Shown piece after piece: positions 14,588-15,046 of a stretch of 15,046 bases of DNA. Source of the stretch: Planctomycetales bacterium. Lineage in GTDB: Bacteria > Planctomycetota > Phycisphaerae > SM23-33. A program made the translations under genes and the position numbers. A model generated the notes under the pieces. It had not been told where the DNA came from. It did no database searches and saw only the letters and a program-made list of their open reading frames with translations. The DNA lies in contig JAUVIQ010000053.1 of NCBI GenBank assembly GCA_030592655.1, forward strand, positions 1 to 15,046. Direction: 5' to 3'. How positions within the stretch are numbered: the stretch's first letter is position 1; every line of letters starts with the position of its first letter.

Positions 14588-15046
14588 ATGCGACGCATTC
14601 TAACGGGAATAGTCATCATGCTGCTGCTGTTCGCCCTGCCTACGCGGGCGGAGCGGATAAAAGATATCGTCGATATCCAGGGCGTCCGAAGCAACCCGCT
14701 GCTGGGTTATGGGCTGGTGGTCGGGCTTAATGGTACGGGCGACGATTCGCCTGCCTCCCAGCGGGCCTTGGCGAGCATACTCCGAAAGTCCGGGCTGGTA
14801 CTGGAACCCAATGACGTCTCCAGCAAGAACATTGCCAGCGTGATAGTAACGGCGGAATTGCTGCCGTTCGCTCGCAAGGGCAGCAGGATGACCGTTACGG
14901 TTTCGGCAATTGGTGATACGATCAGCCTCCAGGGCGGTACGCTTCTGATGACGCCCCTTATGGGAGCCGACAAGCAGGTCTATGCCGTTGCGCAGGGTGC
15001 GATATTGGTCAGCGGGTTTGCTGCCACTGGACAGACCAGCAGCGTA
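14588..15046 (+). CDS. flgI: Flagellar P-ring protein FlgI, 5' part (continues beyond window)
   Basis: FlgI makes the periplasmic P ring that serves as a bushing for the rod. The first 153 codons are visible and run off the right edge. They encode a signal peptide (GIVIMLLLFALPTRA) and then the conserved mature start ERIKDIVDIQGVRSNPLLGY, with GLVVGLNGTGDD following. Further on are LASILRKSGL, KNIASVIVTAELLPFARKG and GGTLLMTPLMGADKQVYAVA, all standard FlgI features. ATG 14588 has a good ribosome site (GGAAGGA at 14573-14579), 26 bases after flgH. The family is about 350-370 residues, so roughly 60 percent is missing. Last gene of the run in view; flgJ or similar might follow. Confidence 0.95.
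   Translation, partial: MRRILTGIVIMLLLFALPTRAERIKDIVDIQGVRSNPLLGYGLVVGLNGTGDDSPASQRALASILRKSGLVLEPNDVSSKNIASVIVTAELLPFARKGSRMTVTVSAIGDTISLQGGTLLMTPLMGADKQVYAVAQGAILVSGFAATGQTSSV

Noticed and set aside
1..15046. CRISPR arrays, tRNA/rRNA genes, insertion sequences, attachment sites.
   Set aside because: No regularly spaced repeats, no tRNA or rRNA-like sequence and no transposase or integrase coding region were seen on either strand.

Overview
The window is bacterial and carries an almost complete hook/rod segment of a flagellar gene cluster on its right two thirds. On the left is a set of small, mostly unrelated genes. The best guess for the source is a planctomycete. The reasons are the secreted alpha-toroid plus DUF4159-type protein, a long 553-residue FlgE, a short FlgD, a GspE-like protein with a DNA-binding front, and the flgF-flgG-flgA-flgH-flgI order without the enteric arrangement. 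This is inference from family flavour; there is no rRNA or marker gene here to prove it.

Layout. From 1 to 2881 there are two co-directional genes: the end of a TPR-like protein, then a large exported protein with toroid repeats and two DUF4159-like halves. From 2882 to 3093 there is a 212-base leader with a sigma70-like promoter and a strong hairpin-plus-U-tract terminator just before an NYN/PIN-like nuclease gene (3094-3714). A YjbQ/UPF0047 gene follows (3768-4166), then a convergent HPP-family membrane protein on the minus strand (4212-4721). Divergent from HPP is a protein with an N-terminal MerR/excisionase-like helix-turn-helix joined to a GspE/PilB fold whose catalytic motifs are eroded (4769-6379).

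The 213-base gap 6380-6592 holds a terminator, a tandem pair of dyads 21 bases apart, and a textbook sigma54 (-24/-12) promoter. From there one probable operon runs to the right edge: fliK, flgD, flgE, a membrane PilZ-like protein, flgF, flgG, flgA, flgH and the start of flgI. Gaps are 3 to 38 bases, with one ATGA overlap. These genes encode the hook, its cap and length ruler, the distal rod, and the P- and L-ring parts. The PilZ-like protein suggests a link to cyclic di-GMP.

The oddest point is flgG. Its reading frame is broken by one in-frame TAA at 12721, but continues in the same frame for 68 more well-conserved codons to a normal end. This is a recent nonsense mutation, a sequencing error or a recoding event; the sequence alone cannot decide. 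I did not find a clearly new multi-gene defence or mobile system. The most original items are the HTH plus degenerate GspE protein, the attenuator-like leader before the NYN gene, and the sigma54 control region.
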